Shown here: positions 1 to 10,983 of the stretch, piece by piece | How the letters are laid out: each line of letters starts with the position of its first letter | Position numbering within the stretch: position 1 is the stretch's first letter | Assembly (NCBI RefSeq): GCF_030463565.1 | Contig: NC_134644.1 | Span: forward strand, 153,165,967-153,229,966 | Direction of reading: 5' to 3' | Origin: Pelecanus crispus | Taxonomy: Eukaryota; Chordata; Aves; Pelecaniformes; Pelecanidae | DNA length: 64,000 nucleotides | Program-made: the position numbers and the translations under genes | Notes under the pieces: model-generated | What the model saw: the letters and a program-made list of their open reading frames with translations, nothing else | The model's database searches: none | What the model was told of the DNA's origin: nothing

Positions 1-125
1 CTGCGGAGCACTGTCCAGAGGAGCACTGAGACAGGGCTGGCTGTGGAGATGAGGAACTGGATGACCCGTCAGGCCAGCCGGGAGTCAACGGATGGGAGCA
101 TGAACAGCTACAGCTCAGAGGGAAA
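1..125 (+). CDS. RIMS2: RIMS2 coding exon (5' end cut by the window)
   Basis: Reads in frame from base 1: LRSTVQRSTETGLAVEM..., ending SSEG plus two bases of an Asn codon. The donor is gtaag at 126. Residues 1-41 of the visible part form the serine-rich linker upstream of C2B that is conserved in RIM1 and RIM2. The true 5' end may lie before the window. The following intron (126-1443) holds no repeat I recognise. Confidence 0.9.
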
Positions 126-3100
126 GTAAGCAGCAGTTGTAACTGTGGTTACCTGGCGTTTCTCCATGGAACTGGTAGTTAGACAAAAGTGTGGTGAGCC
201 CTGTAGGTCCTGTTCAGTCAGAATTCCCTTCACAAGCTAGTGTCATTGATGGACCAAGGCTAAGTCTTCCCCTGTGACCGAAAGAGTCTCCCATTGTTGG
301 TGCAGGAAGGATGAGGATCATTTCTGCCATTCCATGAGAAAGGCACCTGGTGGGTCAGAACATGAGCATGTGGTGTGGCAGGAGGGGAAGCAGGTGTAGT
401 GCACCAGGTAAAACACAGAAAAGGACAAGTTCTCTTCTGAAAACTCCTTGCATACGTCTGTGCTTTACAGAGCACAGTATTTCCAGAGCACTTCCCGGTG
501 TCGTTCACTGGGCTCAAGAGTTTTTCAAAGATTCTGCTAATTAGTCCTGAAGAAATGATCTGGGCAGAAGTATGAGACTGTCATGTATCATGCTTTTCAT
601 AAATGCCCAAGTTAAAAGACTTCTGAGTGGTATGTCCAAGACATCGCCCAGAAAAATCTTACTGTGGATAGATTTATTAGTGGTATTCACAGCACTGGAC
701 GGTTCACCTATAGTGGACAATATATCTGACACGTCCAAGTTGATGCACTATATGCAGTTGAGATGGACATTTATTTATGGTTGGTCATTACAAATCTCAT
801 TAGTTCTTGTTGCCGTGTAATGGGTTACACATAATTTATGGCAAGAATTTGAATTTTAAGTTACTTTGGTCATTTGCCACAATGGATTTCAGTTCCATTA
901 TTGAATAGATGTCATTCTCAAAGACATTTTCAACAAAATGTTTATAATGAATGCTGATTTTAAAAGGTGATTTTAAAAGTAGTGACCAGTATTCAGTCTA
1001 ATGTAATAATTTCACTGGATATATTTGACATTCAGCCATTGAGTTCACGTTGACTGAGAAACATGAGCAATTTTACCTTCATGTAACTAAGTTACTGGTA
1101 AGGACATGTATTAGTATCTTATTGAACTGGTGTCATATGAATACTACAATAATTAACAGTGGTCTTTAATATATTGAGAAAAGAGAGCATGATGGAAAAA
1201 TATTACTGTGGAAATTAGACTTAGTGAGTATTAGTGCTTCCTTCACCTGTTTGTTTATATGCTGGAGGCCAAATTGCTGCTTGTTGAACTCTGTGAAGTT
1301 TGGAAAATTACTCTGATTGTTTTGTAACCTTGTCAGTGTAAGTAAGTTCCTTGTGAGCAGTAGTACCAAAACTGTAAATGCTAAATGAAAGGGCAAATTC
1401 AAGTGTATTCATTTTTCATTTTTTTTTCAATATTATTTTTTAGTTTGATTTTCCCTGGTGTGAGGTTGGCTGCTGACAGCCAGTTCAGTGATTTTCTGGA
1501 TGGACTTGGTCCTGCCCAGCTTGTAGGACGGCAGACTTTGGCAACACCATCAATGGGTAAGCATTTATGTCCTACAGATAGGATATAATCTACTGGGTCT
1601 GCTAATTAGAACATAGGAATTAACTAGATTCTAAGTCTTTAAATACGGATTTCCCGTACAGTTTTGAACAACTCAGTTAAGACCAAAACCATAACCCCAG
1701 CCAAAGCTGAACATAATTGTGGATGCTCCTTAAGACACTCAAAAGTAGAAAGGTGCTTTGAAAAATTCAGTCTTTTATCTGTTCTTCTTCAGTTTTCCAT
1801 CTTTAAAATGTGATTAATGAGACCAATCCTTTCTCTGAATGACTTGGATAGTGTTGAATAAAAATGGGAATTTAGATGCAAAGTACTTGTTGTTACTGTG
1901 CTTACAGACTTTTTTTATATTCACAAGTTATCTTTTCATACCTTGTCTTAAACTGGAGGCATGGTGAAGAGATTTCAAGCAGTCTTACAGAGCTGCTTTG
2001 TACTAATTCCCTTGCTGCCTTTTTTAATCTGAAATTCTTAAGACAAAAAAAAGTATTTAATTTGAAGTGATAGGGGCATGGGAAATGGGAGACAAGATGT
2101 TACTGCAGGGGTTTTTAATTGTTTACTAAGGTAAATAGCAGTGAAGACAGTAAGTGTTAAATTATCTAGTAGCACTAAAATCCAGATCATACTTATTGGT
2201 GGAATACAGATGATACGAGTCATCACGTATTCATCCTAGAAATTCCCATAGCTTTTCATATATTTAGGTATTTCTGAATTAAAATGCCAGGATTTCTTTC
2301 TGTTGTCTAGGAGATATTCAGGTGGGAATGATGGACAAGAAAGGACAACTGGAAGTAGAAATAATCCGAGCCCGTGGCCTTGTTGTAAAACCAGGTTCAA
2401 AGACACTGCCAGGTAAGGAAGCAAAATCTTAGCAACAAGAATAGCATTCTACCAAAAAAATCCAACAAACTCCCAACTTCTGAGGCTTTACTGTTCAACT
2501 TAGGTAAACTCTTAGCAAATTCACGTATCAGCAGATTACAGTATTGTACGCTGACATGCATAATGTATTGAAATGGTATACAAAAAATCAACCCTACTTC
2601 AGGAGGAAAAAAAAAAATCATACTGGTGTCTGGGCTACCAGAAGACACGTAAGTATTTTAGTAATAGCAAATGCATCATTGGTTTGGGGGCAGAAAGGAA
2701 GGTATATACTGAAGATCTGAGATAGGAATCTTAGGGATGAAGAGGGAATCAACAAGAAGTGTAGAATAGGTACCTACTCGAAAAGTAGACCAGTATTTGA
2801 TACTTGCTCCTTACTTTATAATCTGATGTCCTATAACACTATGTGAAAAGGACAATATAATGATATTTTTAGCAAGCTCTTCTGCCAAAATAGAAATTGT
2901 GTCAGAGCCTTTTCTTCACTGATTTTCACCTTGTAGATAATTTTAAATTATTAACAATTTGGAGCATTGATCCAAATCTCATCAAAGTCAGTGCAAGTCA
3001 TTCATTTACTTAACAGGCCTATTTTGCATACTGTACAGTATAGGGATACTATATATAGGAATATCTGATTTTTCCAGGTCAAAATCTGAATTATTTCATG

Positions 3101-4140
3101 GCAAAAGAGACATATAAAAAGAAGTAAAGAAAAAATTATACCAGGGAGAAAAGTAAAGAAAATACATGGACGCTTTGCATGTGAATAAATGTTAATATTG
3201 CTTGTGGAGTTTTGTTCATGTAAGTTATAGATCCAGTAAAAGGCAGATTTTATCATATGGTGATAGAACAGTGCATCTTTTATGCAAAAAATCTGGACTT
3301 CTTTACTTATTGTTCTTTATTTTCTTTCTTCTAAGCACCATATGTAAAGGTGTATCTATTAGAAAATGGAGTCTGCATAGCCAAAAAGAAAACAAAGGTA
3401 GCAAGAAAAACGCTAGAACCACTTTATCAGCAACTTCTATCATTTGAAGAAAGTCCCCAAGGAAAAGTTTTACAGGTAATTTGCATCAATATTCTTCTGA
3501 ATCTGAAAGCGTCACCTGTATAGTTTTCACTGAATGAGTTTCAGACTTCCTTTTATGCTTCATTTGGCAAGTTCTGCTATTTCAAATACTTGTTGAGCAG
3601 ATAAATACTACAGTAATAACTGTTGATGCAAGTAGAAAGTGCTGAGCAAAAGTTAGGTGTAGATTATATTGCTTCTACTCTATGTATGGGCTCCTTCTCT
3701 CACTGGGCTTTCTTTAGTATCATGGATAACTGCTCTGTTCCTGCTCAGGTCAACTCTGTCACTGCATCATGATTAGCATACACAGAACTAAATTATGTCA
3801 GCAGTCAAATATTTCATTCATTAGTATAATTAAATAAGCAGAGACATTTGACGAATCAGACTGAAGTGCTCATTATTTTTGCTGAAATTTTTCTATTTTC
3901 TTGTGTTTCCTTTGCTAACAGATAATTGTTTGGGGAGACTATGGACGTATGGATCACAAATCCTTTATGGGAGTGGCACAGATACTTTTAGATGAACTGG
4001 ACCTGTCCAACATGGTGATTGGGTGGTTCAAACTCTTCCCTCCTTCGTCCCTAGTAGACCCAACTTTAGCTCCTCTCACTAGAAGAGCTTCCCAATCATC
4101 TCTTGAAAGTTCAACAGGACCTTCGTATGCTCGCTCATAG
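1..4140 (+). CDS. RIMS2: RIMS2 3' part: regulating synaptic membrane exocytosis 2, C-terminal 232 residues with C2B domain
   Basis: RIM2 is a presynaptic active-zone scaffold that links vesicles, Munc13, RIM-binding protein and voltage-gated calcium channels. Only the 3' end is here: join(1..125, 1444..1556, 2311..2412, 3336..3475, 3922..4140), 699 nt, 232 residues plus TAG. All junctions are GT-AG and all phases agree. Residues 1-80 are the linker before the domain (motifs STETGLAVEM, FSDFLDGLGPAQLVGRQ). Residues about 80-205 are the C2B domain, from GQLEVEIIRARGL through PYVKVYLLENG to GWFKLFPPSSL. RIM C2 domains lack the calcium-binding aspartates and bind liprin-alpha, synaptotagmin and phosphoinositides (family knowledge). 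The tail carries RRASQS, a basophilic-kinase-type motif. GLVVKPGSKTLP and the tail STGPSYARS fit RIMS2 rather than RIMS1. The upstream neighbour lies outside the window; downstream comes a long 3'UTR. Confidence 0.95.
1444..1556 (+). CDS. RIMS2: RIMS2 coding exon
   Basis: The acceptor follows a T-rich tract ending tttttag at 1443. The first base completes Asn, then LIFPGVRLAADSQFSDFLDG, ending ATG G before donor gtaag at 1557. The motif QFSDFLDGLGPAQLVGRQTLATP is diagnostic of RIM C-termini. Confidence 0.95.
2311..2412 (+). CDS. RIMS2: RIMS2 coding exon, start of C2B domain
   Basis: The acceptor is gtctag at 2310 and the donor gtaagg at 2413. It encodes GDIQVGMMDKKGQLEVEIIR and on to KPGSKTLP, the first beta strands of the C2B sandwich. 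The spacing GLVVKPGSKTLP matches RIM2 better than RIM1. Phase is consistent with both neighbours. Confidence 0.95.
3336..3475 (+). CDS. RIMS2: RIMS2 coding exon, central C2B domain
   Basis: The acceptor is ttctaag at 3335 and the donor gtaatt at 3476. It encodes APYVKVYLLENGVCIAKKKT and on to YQQLLSFEESPQGKVLQ. It includes the polybasic KKKTK segment typical of C2B phospholipid-binding strands. Confidence 0.95.
3922..4140 (+). CDS. RIMS2: RIMS2 terminal coding exon
   Basis: The acceptor is gctaacag at 3921. It encodes IIVWGDYGRMDHKSFMGVAQ through the last C2B strands (GWFKLFPPSS) and the C-terminal tail TRRASQSSLESSTGPSYARS, with stop TAG at 4138-4140. The 3'UTR follows without interruption. 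Confidence 0.96.
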   Translation: MIVWGDYGRMDHKSFMGVAQILLDELDLSNMVIGWFKLFPPSSLVDPTLAPLTRRASQSSLESSTGPSYARS

Positions 4141-6554
4141 CAGCTGTGAAACTGTTATCATAGCAACCAGCGTTACAAAAAAATAAAATTACAGGTCGCA
4201 AACCCTGGTAACACTGCATGCTTAATGTTGTGTCTTCTGAGCCTGTTTCTAGGGCTGCAACGCGATCCTGTGTTCTCAAGGAAGTTGCACACATTGTGCC
4301 CTAAGGAAGGCCCTCAGGTGAAGGACTGAAGTCATGAAGAACTGATAGGTTTGGAGTTCAGGGACACTCAGTTTTGGTCCAATCTGAAGCCATGGACTAA
4401 ACTAAAAGAATCAATCTGTTTCATGCAACAAAAGTCCTTTTCAATGGCATATCTGTTTTGTTGCTCCCGTTTATTTATTTATCTGCCCTCCCCTCCTAAA
4501 GCTTGGTTATGCCACAGAAATGGAGTTACCCTCCCGTGAAGCCATGTTACAAGTCAGTGGATTAGCAGACATTGGAAGAAAAGAAGAATGTAAGGATACT
4601 GGAAAAATCAACTGTCATTTCAAACAGCTGCTTGAGATCCGAAAACTCTTCATACTGAAAAGGTTCAAGACTTAAAGTGGCGGGCTTCATACCTCCAGCT
4701 ATAGATACAGTGAAACCCCAGATGTGATGGACTCTCTGAAAAATAAAATTCTGTGGATATACTGTACTGTATGAAATTAAAGAAACTTTTTTGCATGGAC
4801 ACAGATTTAGCTGAACACTTAAATTATTTTCTTGGGGCTGCAACTTGCAAAAAAAAAAAAGAATAAATCAGCCATTTTCAACAATTTATATTATTTTTAA
4901 AAATAAATTTCACTAGTGCATGGTTTTAAAGGGAAGAGAATGCAACAGGGTGATACAAAGACACACCACGTTTATCATTCTTTAAACCAGTCATGGTCTG
5001 TATTTTTGCAGACGTATATTAAAAATAAAAAATAATTTCTAGCAAATATTTAAATTCTGTTTATGTGACAAGAAATAAGTGTAATATATTAAATTTATTT
5101 AAATGTAAAAGGTACAAGCCTTGTAAAGTTCAACATAATGTGCAAATTGTACACTTCTTTTACCTCCTCCTTTCTCTCTCTCTCCTCCCAGTCTCCCTTC
5201 TTCCTTTTGCTCTTTTTCCCCTCTACCTCCCAGGATGATCATCATATTCTAAAATGGCTACCTTTTGACCTATTACTCTCTTATGCCCCATATTCGGTTC
5301 AGGGTTGCAGATTGTTCTGCATTTCTGAATTATCTGAGAAAAATATTGTTTAAGAACTTACTTTTTTTCAAGCATGTTGAAAAGGATTTTGCAACATGGC
5401 TTGGGAGTACATTAATGTAATTCAGCATGTATTTGATAAAGAAGATATTTGAACTTTTTGCAATTTATTGTACAGTGCATGGTAACATTTTCATTTTTTC
5501 TCACCTTCAAATTGAATTCTACAGCAAAATACTGGAATCATGTGGCCATTGTAAGATGTCTTCAATAAATTTATTTTCAGCACCAGCATCTTTCATTCAA
5601 AGGTTGAACTATCATTTCTTGAAGGTTTTTGGAAAGAGGAAAAATTAAGTACCTGGTTGATTTTTAGGAAATAAATTTAAACAGCCAAATTAATTGCTAC
5701 ATTTTTGAGATTACAAAAGCAACAAAGGTTACTAATTCGTACAGTTCTTCTGCTGTAAAGTTCAATTTCCATAAACTACATTTGTGTTGCAAAAGACATA
5801 ATTAGGTAATATCAGTCTGGAAAATACCAGTCTTTGGTTCGTAAAAATAGCCTTAAAGAAAGCTTATAAGTACCACTCTAACAGCTATTTGACACATTAC
5901 CAAAACCCTCACTGCAGTCAATGGATCTTCAAAAACCTGTTTTTTGTAGCAGACAGTAACTACCATTGGGTGGTGCTGCAAGTTCAAGCTTCTCATTAAA
6001 TTACATTATTTAAAGGGAATGTAACTGGCTAACATTTAATAACAAAATGTCCTTTTTTTCTGGGTCTTTGTATGCCTTTAATACCTATTTAAGGTTTAAT
6101 ATTGAAAACTTGCAATAATTTTTGAAATATACATTACATTTACCTTTAAGGCCACACAGAATTACTCTGATTTTATTTGAAAATCTATTAAAGTTGCCCG
6201 TTAAGAAATTGTACATGCCTCATAAGAGGGCGAAAGTATCACTTAAAATGCCTTTTACTTTGTGCAATATCATATAAATCAAGATTGTGTCTTGTCTTCA
6301 GAATTTATATAATGGATTATTGTTAAATTAATGGACAGACTGGTAAAATTATATTTATTGAAATAGTTTAGACACCTGTCTACCAGCAGCAAATAAATGC
6401 TACTAACATGCAGTCTACAATATCCCCTAGGATATTAAAGAAAAATACATAACCATTTTCCTGATGCTGTGAGATGTGCTCACACATTCTTGTATGCATA
6501 GTCCTAGATAAATTGTTTCAATTTTAAAATCAAGGACATGACGCATGGAAGGTT

Positions 6555-6691
6555 TGTACATATTTGTCATTATGCAGTATTTATTTTAAAAAATTAATGT
6601 ATTTTTTTTAATTTTCACACGTCTGCAACTCTACTTATGGTTTAGTCATGTAAATAGCACTATTCCAGTGATCACTGCTGTCTTGTACATA
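6555..6691 (+). promoter_or_regulatory. Cluster of three Pumilio-type response elements in the RIMS2 3'UTR
   Basis: The DNA form of UGUANAUA occurs three times in 137 bases: TGTACATA at 6555-6562, TGTAAATA at 6649-6656 and TGTACATA at 6684-6691. PUM1/PUM2 bind this octamer in 3'UTRs and repress or destabilise neuronal mRNAs (established). Function here is inferred and depends on use of a distal polyadenylation site. Confidence 0.45.
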
Positions 6692-6723
6692 GTACGTTTT
6701 AAAAAGTTAAAAGGAATACAGCT

Positions 6724-6740
6724 GGGGGTGGGGGGGAGGG
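6724..6740 (+). promoter_or_regulatory. G-run tract, possible RNA G-quadruplex, RIMS2 3'UTR
   Basis: Runs of 5, 7 and 3 G separated by single T and A bases. The seven-base run can supply two tracts, so four GGG tracts with one-base loops can form. It lies 33 bases after the last Pumilio-type site and 72 bases before the AATAAA at 6812. Confidence 0.4.
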
Positions 6741-6811
6741 CAGATTAGGCCTGTAATGAACACCAACTAATGTAAATCAAACTCATTCTGGTGATGGTAT
6801 TTAACACTTTA

Positions 6812-6817
6812 AATAAA
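6812..6817 (+). terminator. Candidate distal polyadenylation signal of RIMS2
   Basis: AATAAA, followed 20-35 bases later by GT/T-rich sequence. It is the last canonical signal before the CR1 insertion at 6981. Six other AATAAA motifs upstream could serve shorter isoforms. Confidence 0.4.
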
Positions 6818-6980
6818 ACATTTTCTTTACAGAACTTGTGTGCAGCACTTTGTTGCTTTTCTCTGAGATGGTGAGCAGCATCCTTCAGTGGCGTTTGTGG
6901 CAAACAGCACACACAGCTGATGAACAAGCGAGCTTTTCTTCTAACAGTGCTGCAAATGAAATGCCATTTGTAAAATAACA

Positions 6981-7650
6981 TAGAATCATAGAATCATAGA
7001 ATCATTTAGATTGGAAAAGACCTTTAAGATCATCCAGTCCAACCATTAACCCACACTACCAAGTCTACTCTAAACCAATCAAGGGTAGACTAGACTAAAC
7101 CATGTCCCCAAGTGCCACATCTACCCGTTTTTTGAACACTTCCAGGGATGGGGACTCCACCACCTCTCTGGGCAGCCTGTTCCAATTCTTGACCACCCTT
7201 TCCGTAAAGAAATTTTTCCTAATTTCCAACTTAAACCTCCCCTGACGCAGCTTAAGCCCATTTCCTCTCGTCCTATCGCTAACTACTTGGGAGAAGAGAC
7301 CAACACCCACCTCCCTACAACCTCCTTTCAGGTAGTTGTAGAGAGCGATAAGGTCTCCCCTCAGCCTCCTCTTCTCCAGGCTAAACAACTCCAGTTCCCT
7401 CAGCCGCTCCTCATAAGGCCTGTGCTCCATACCCTTCACCAGCTTCGTTGCCCTTCTCTGAACACGCTCCAGCACCTCAATGTCTTTCTTGTGTTGAGGG
7501 GCCCAAAACTGGACACAGTATTCCAGGTGCGGCCTCACCAGCGCCGAGTACAGGGGAACAATCACCTCCCTGCTCCTGCTGGCCACACTATTCCTGATAC
7601 AAGCCAGGATGCTGTTGGCCTTCTTGGCCACCTGGGCACAACATGTTCAG
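6981..7650 (-). mobile_element. CR1 LINE, 5'-truncated, antisense
   Basis: Read on the minus strand, this ends with the CR1 3' tandem repeat (three ATAGAATC-type units at 6981-7004 on the + strand). It encodes the reverse-transcriptase C-terminal region as an open frame at 7095-7631 (178 codons). Recognisable CR1 ORF2 motifs are [46 protein letters not shown] and [16 protein letters not shown]. The open frame and lack of indels suggest a relatively young copy. The 5' edge at about 7640-7650 is approximate. Confidence 0.93.
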
Positions 7651-10565
7651 TGCCAGAGGTTTTCGGACCATGTGTGCGCACAGGTGTGGGGAGCAGGGGG
7701 AGGCTGGGGCCGCCTCCCCCCAGCCAGGCGTTGGGCGCTGCGCTCCGGCCACGCTCCTGCTCTCGCATGCCGAAACAGACGCAGGGCTCCAGGGCTGGAG
7801 CCGGCTCTGAGCTGCCAACCCTGCCTGCGAGGGCATGCTTGGACTTTGGTGCGGCGGGCACACTGAATGTGCTGAGGCTGTGAAGTGCTACCCTGTGCCG
7901 TGCCACCCAGTTAGACTTCCAGCATTTGAAATGGGTGGCCGTGCTCAGAAGTGGCTCTTGGGGATGGTTGTGGATGGAACTCCCGTCCTGTTGCCAGGTG
8001 TCGGGAGGGCACCGCCTGGCCTCCCCAGAGCAACGCCAGTGGTGTTCCCTGCGCTGGTACGGTTCCTGCAGCTGCTTAATTCACTAGGAGAGCTGTGGCC
8101 TTAGATCTTCAGCTGCTGAACTATAATATTAAACAGGTTGGACTGTAAAAAGAATAAGTTTGTAAGCTTCCACCCTATCCCTAGATACCACCTAATATTA
8201 ACTGCCTTTTTTTTATCAGCAGGGCACAAATGAGGACAGAGCACCCAGTCGGCAGTGGTAGCTGCTGGGGCTTGTGCAGCCTCTGCAGCAGGGAGCGGGC
8301 AGTGGTCTAACGCCTCTACAGCTATGGGATGGGGGTGGGGGTGGAGACAGTGGGAGTGGAGGCTTTTCTCTCTGCTTGACTCCTCAGAGGCAGCATCGGC
8401 ACAGGCAGTGGTGACTGGGCAAAACTCAGGCGCTGCCACCAAGTCGGGTACCTATGCCTTGGAAATGTACTGAAGACTGAGAGGCTGGCTGGCGGTTTGC
8501 ACAGGAAAATCTGTGCATTTGATCCCAGATATAAGGCAAAAGAAAAGCACTGTAGTACTGTCAGGAGATAAAAACTCCAAGAAAGCAAGTGTATTTTGGG
8601 CAGAGCGCTGCTGGGAACTGTGAGGGAGGAAATTCCAGCTGTTTGTTGTACTGCATCTGAAAGTGGAATGGCGTGGAAACAGGCCTAAACTGTTGGTGTG
8701 TTGAACTACTAACATCCCAGCAGGTCGCTCGTGTCCTCTGCTAATGCTGACATAGCTGCTGCAAGGTGACAGGGCAGGCAGGTACCTGGGTCGGAGCTGG
8801 GCTGCGACGGCGGGTGAGGCTGCGCCGCGCCCTGGAGTGCCTCCCCTCCAGCCCTGCGCTGGGGTGGGCAGCAGGGCAGCAACCCCCCTCCTGCCACAGC
8901 TGAACACACCAGAGCTCATCTGCCTTTGGCACTCTCACAAATAAACACAATTACACTCAGCAAATACTTGAGAAGGTGCGCTGGTACAGCTGCACAGGCC
9001 AAAAAAAGGCCACAATATACTGCTTTTCTACAGGCTCTTTTTCTTCTTTGAGACAGTTTCTCAAGATTGCTTGCTGTTTCCCCTCACCAACACCTTCTTG
9101 CCCACCTCCACTTAATTTCAAACAAAACAAAACTGTAGATCATTTTAATCTCAACGGTCCCACTTTATTCATGACTACTAAACGTTGGCTCAGATGGTTG
9201 ATTCATGCTGTTACTCTGGAGTGTTTGTGCCAATGAAAAGTGCAGTAAAACTCTATGTCACTCTGATTGTGGGGCTTTTTTGCTTCCATGCCTTTACTGC
9301 AGGTCTTTAAGGCTTAAGCAGTGAGATGCTCTTGCCATGGTGAGGGTGAGCATGGGGCCAGCACATGCTTAACCAGCATGCCGTTGCATTCTCGTAGCCT
9401 CCTGCTACTATCGAATAGCTCTTCACAACTGTATAACTAATTAAAATATAAGTGTTTTCATATAGAAGGTTAAATACCAATGCTTTAACATGACATAAAA
9501 GTTAACAAAACCTTAAATTTCACAGCTTCCTTACAAAGTTAGGTAATGCTGTGGGGGAGTCTAGAGCAGTCCGTATTTGTTTCCTTAGCTCATACCTCTG
9601 TGTAATTCTCACCTCCTTGTCACTCAGGCAACAAAGAGCAGGCACCAGACCTATAGGTCGCACAACAATCTTCCAACTGTGACTACCCTCTCTGTCCCTT
9701 CCTTGGTAAATATTTACGGTGAGCCTTTACCAGGAGCAAGCAGCTATGCGAGAAAGAAGATGCACATTTTCCCAGGCAAGAACAGCCCACATTTAGGACA
9801 GATTAATGGGAGCTAGCTTTAGCTGGCAAAAAAATAAAGCTATATGCTACTAAGACCAAAGATAAATTAGCTTCTGGAATTATTGGCTTAATGCCTGCCT
9901 ATTTTAGATGTCTTGTTTAGGGTAGAATGAGTCACTCGGGGGAGATGAGATTCTCTCCCTATGTCCCCATTGACCACAGAGGCAGAAAGCGATGACTGGC
10001 TTGGGTTGAATGTCTAACTTCACAGCAACTGGGCTTAGGAAAAGCAGACCCAGCCTCAGCAGCCAGGAATAAGAACAAAGACTCCATGGTCCTTCATTAG
10101 CAAGTCATATCTGAACTGCCTGTACAATTATCAGGGCCAAAGGCAGCAGGCAGCTGATGACTGATGGGGGAGGAAATGGCTGGGAATTAATTTCCCAGAT
10201 CTGACACACTGCCCTGTCAGGTCACCCCTCAGCCCAGTCCCAGGGAGAAAGAGAAGCAGCCATACTAATTAAACCATAGGCATTAATGCCCAAAAATATA
10301 TTTGACATGAGGTCACACAGAGAGAAAAGAGCATCTTAGATCTGCAGACAGCGCATGACACAGGACTGAGAAAAGTGTGTCATAAATGCCTGTCCTCTGT
10401 GACTGTTCCTGCAACCAAGAACAGTTTGTTAAGTGCCATCCAAAATGTACGTATTGCTGAACTGGTGTTGGCATGAAGACGGAACGGGTGAGTGGCACTG
10501 GATGTGGAGGCTTAGAATACCTCAGTGAGGTGGAGTGGGTTTGGCACTGGTAGGCTATTTTGAGG
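7651..10565. other. Intergenic sequence with two GC-rich patches, no gene recognised
   Basis: At 7660-7870 there is a GC-rich, CpG-rich patch (I count about 15 CpG in about 200 bases). At 8770-8840 there is a smaller one. At 8325-8353 there is a G-run tract. The open frames here are overlapping on both strands, low-complexity in composition and resemble nothing I know. The remainder is ordinary AT-rich sequence. Confidence 0.5.
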
Positions 10566-10567
10566 GC

Positions 10568-10983
10568 AAGACTTATGAGGAGTGGCTGAGGTCACTTGGC
10601 TTGTTCAGCTTGGAGAAGAGAAAGCTGAGGGGTGACCTCGTTGCAGTCTACAACTTCCTCAAGGGAGGCAGCAGGGGGGAGGGTGTGCTGATCTCCTGTC
10701 TCTGGTGACCAGTGATAGGACACGAGGAAACGAATGAAGCTGCACTGGGGGAAGTTCGGATTGGAAATTAGGAAAAGGTTCTTCACTGACAGTGTGGTGG
10801 TCACTGGAACAGGCTCCCCAGGGAAGTGGTCACGGCACCAAGCTTGTCAGAATTCAAGGAGCGTCTTAATAACACTCTTAGTCATATGGTTTAGTTTTAG
10901 GTAGCCCTGCAAGGAGCAGGGAGTTGGACTCGATGATCCTTATGGGTCCCTTCCAACTCAAGATATTCTATGATTCTATGATT
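10568..10983 (+). mobile_element. CR1 LINE 3' fragment
   Basis: Begins within the reverse-transcriptase C-terminus (reading TYEEWLRSLGLFSLEKRKL with gaps). It continues through the CR1 3' end, with the motif GGACTCGATGATCCTTATGG, and finishes in TATTCTATGATTCTATGATT at 10964-10983. Frame is broken by indels, so it is decayed. Confidence 0.93.

Larger units (their letters stand above)
4141..6840 (+). other. RIMS2: Presumed RIMS2 3'UTR
   Basis: This 2.7-kb stretch after the RIMS2 stop is AT-rich and free of recognisable repeats, as expected of a long neuronal 3'UTR. AATAAA occurs at 4182, 4742, 4862, 4902, 5564, 6392 and 6812. The last is followed by a T/GT-rich segment (ttgtgtgc, then tttgttgc), which makes it a good distal candidate. 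Several ATTTA motifs are present. The real cleavage sites cannot be fixed from sequence; a CR1 insertion begins at 6981. Confidence 0.55.

Noticed and set aside
7287..7883. 198-codon plus-strand frame
   Set aside because: It is the antisense of the CR1 reverse-transcriptase frame (7095-7631, minus) running on into a GC-rich patch.
8452..8919. 155-codon minus-strand frame, with overlapping frames on both strands
   Set aside because: GC-rich sequence with stops rare by composition; no recognisable motif, no splice support.
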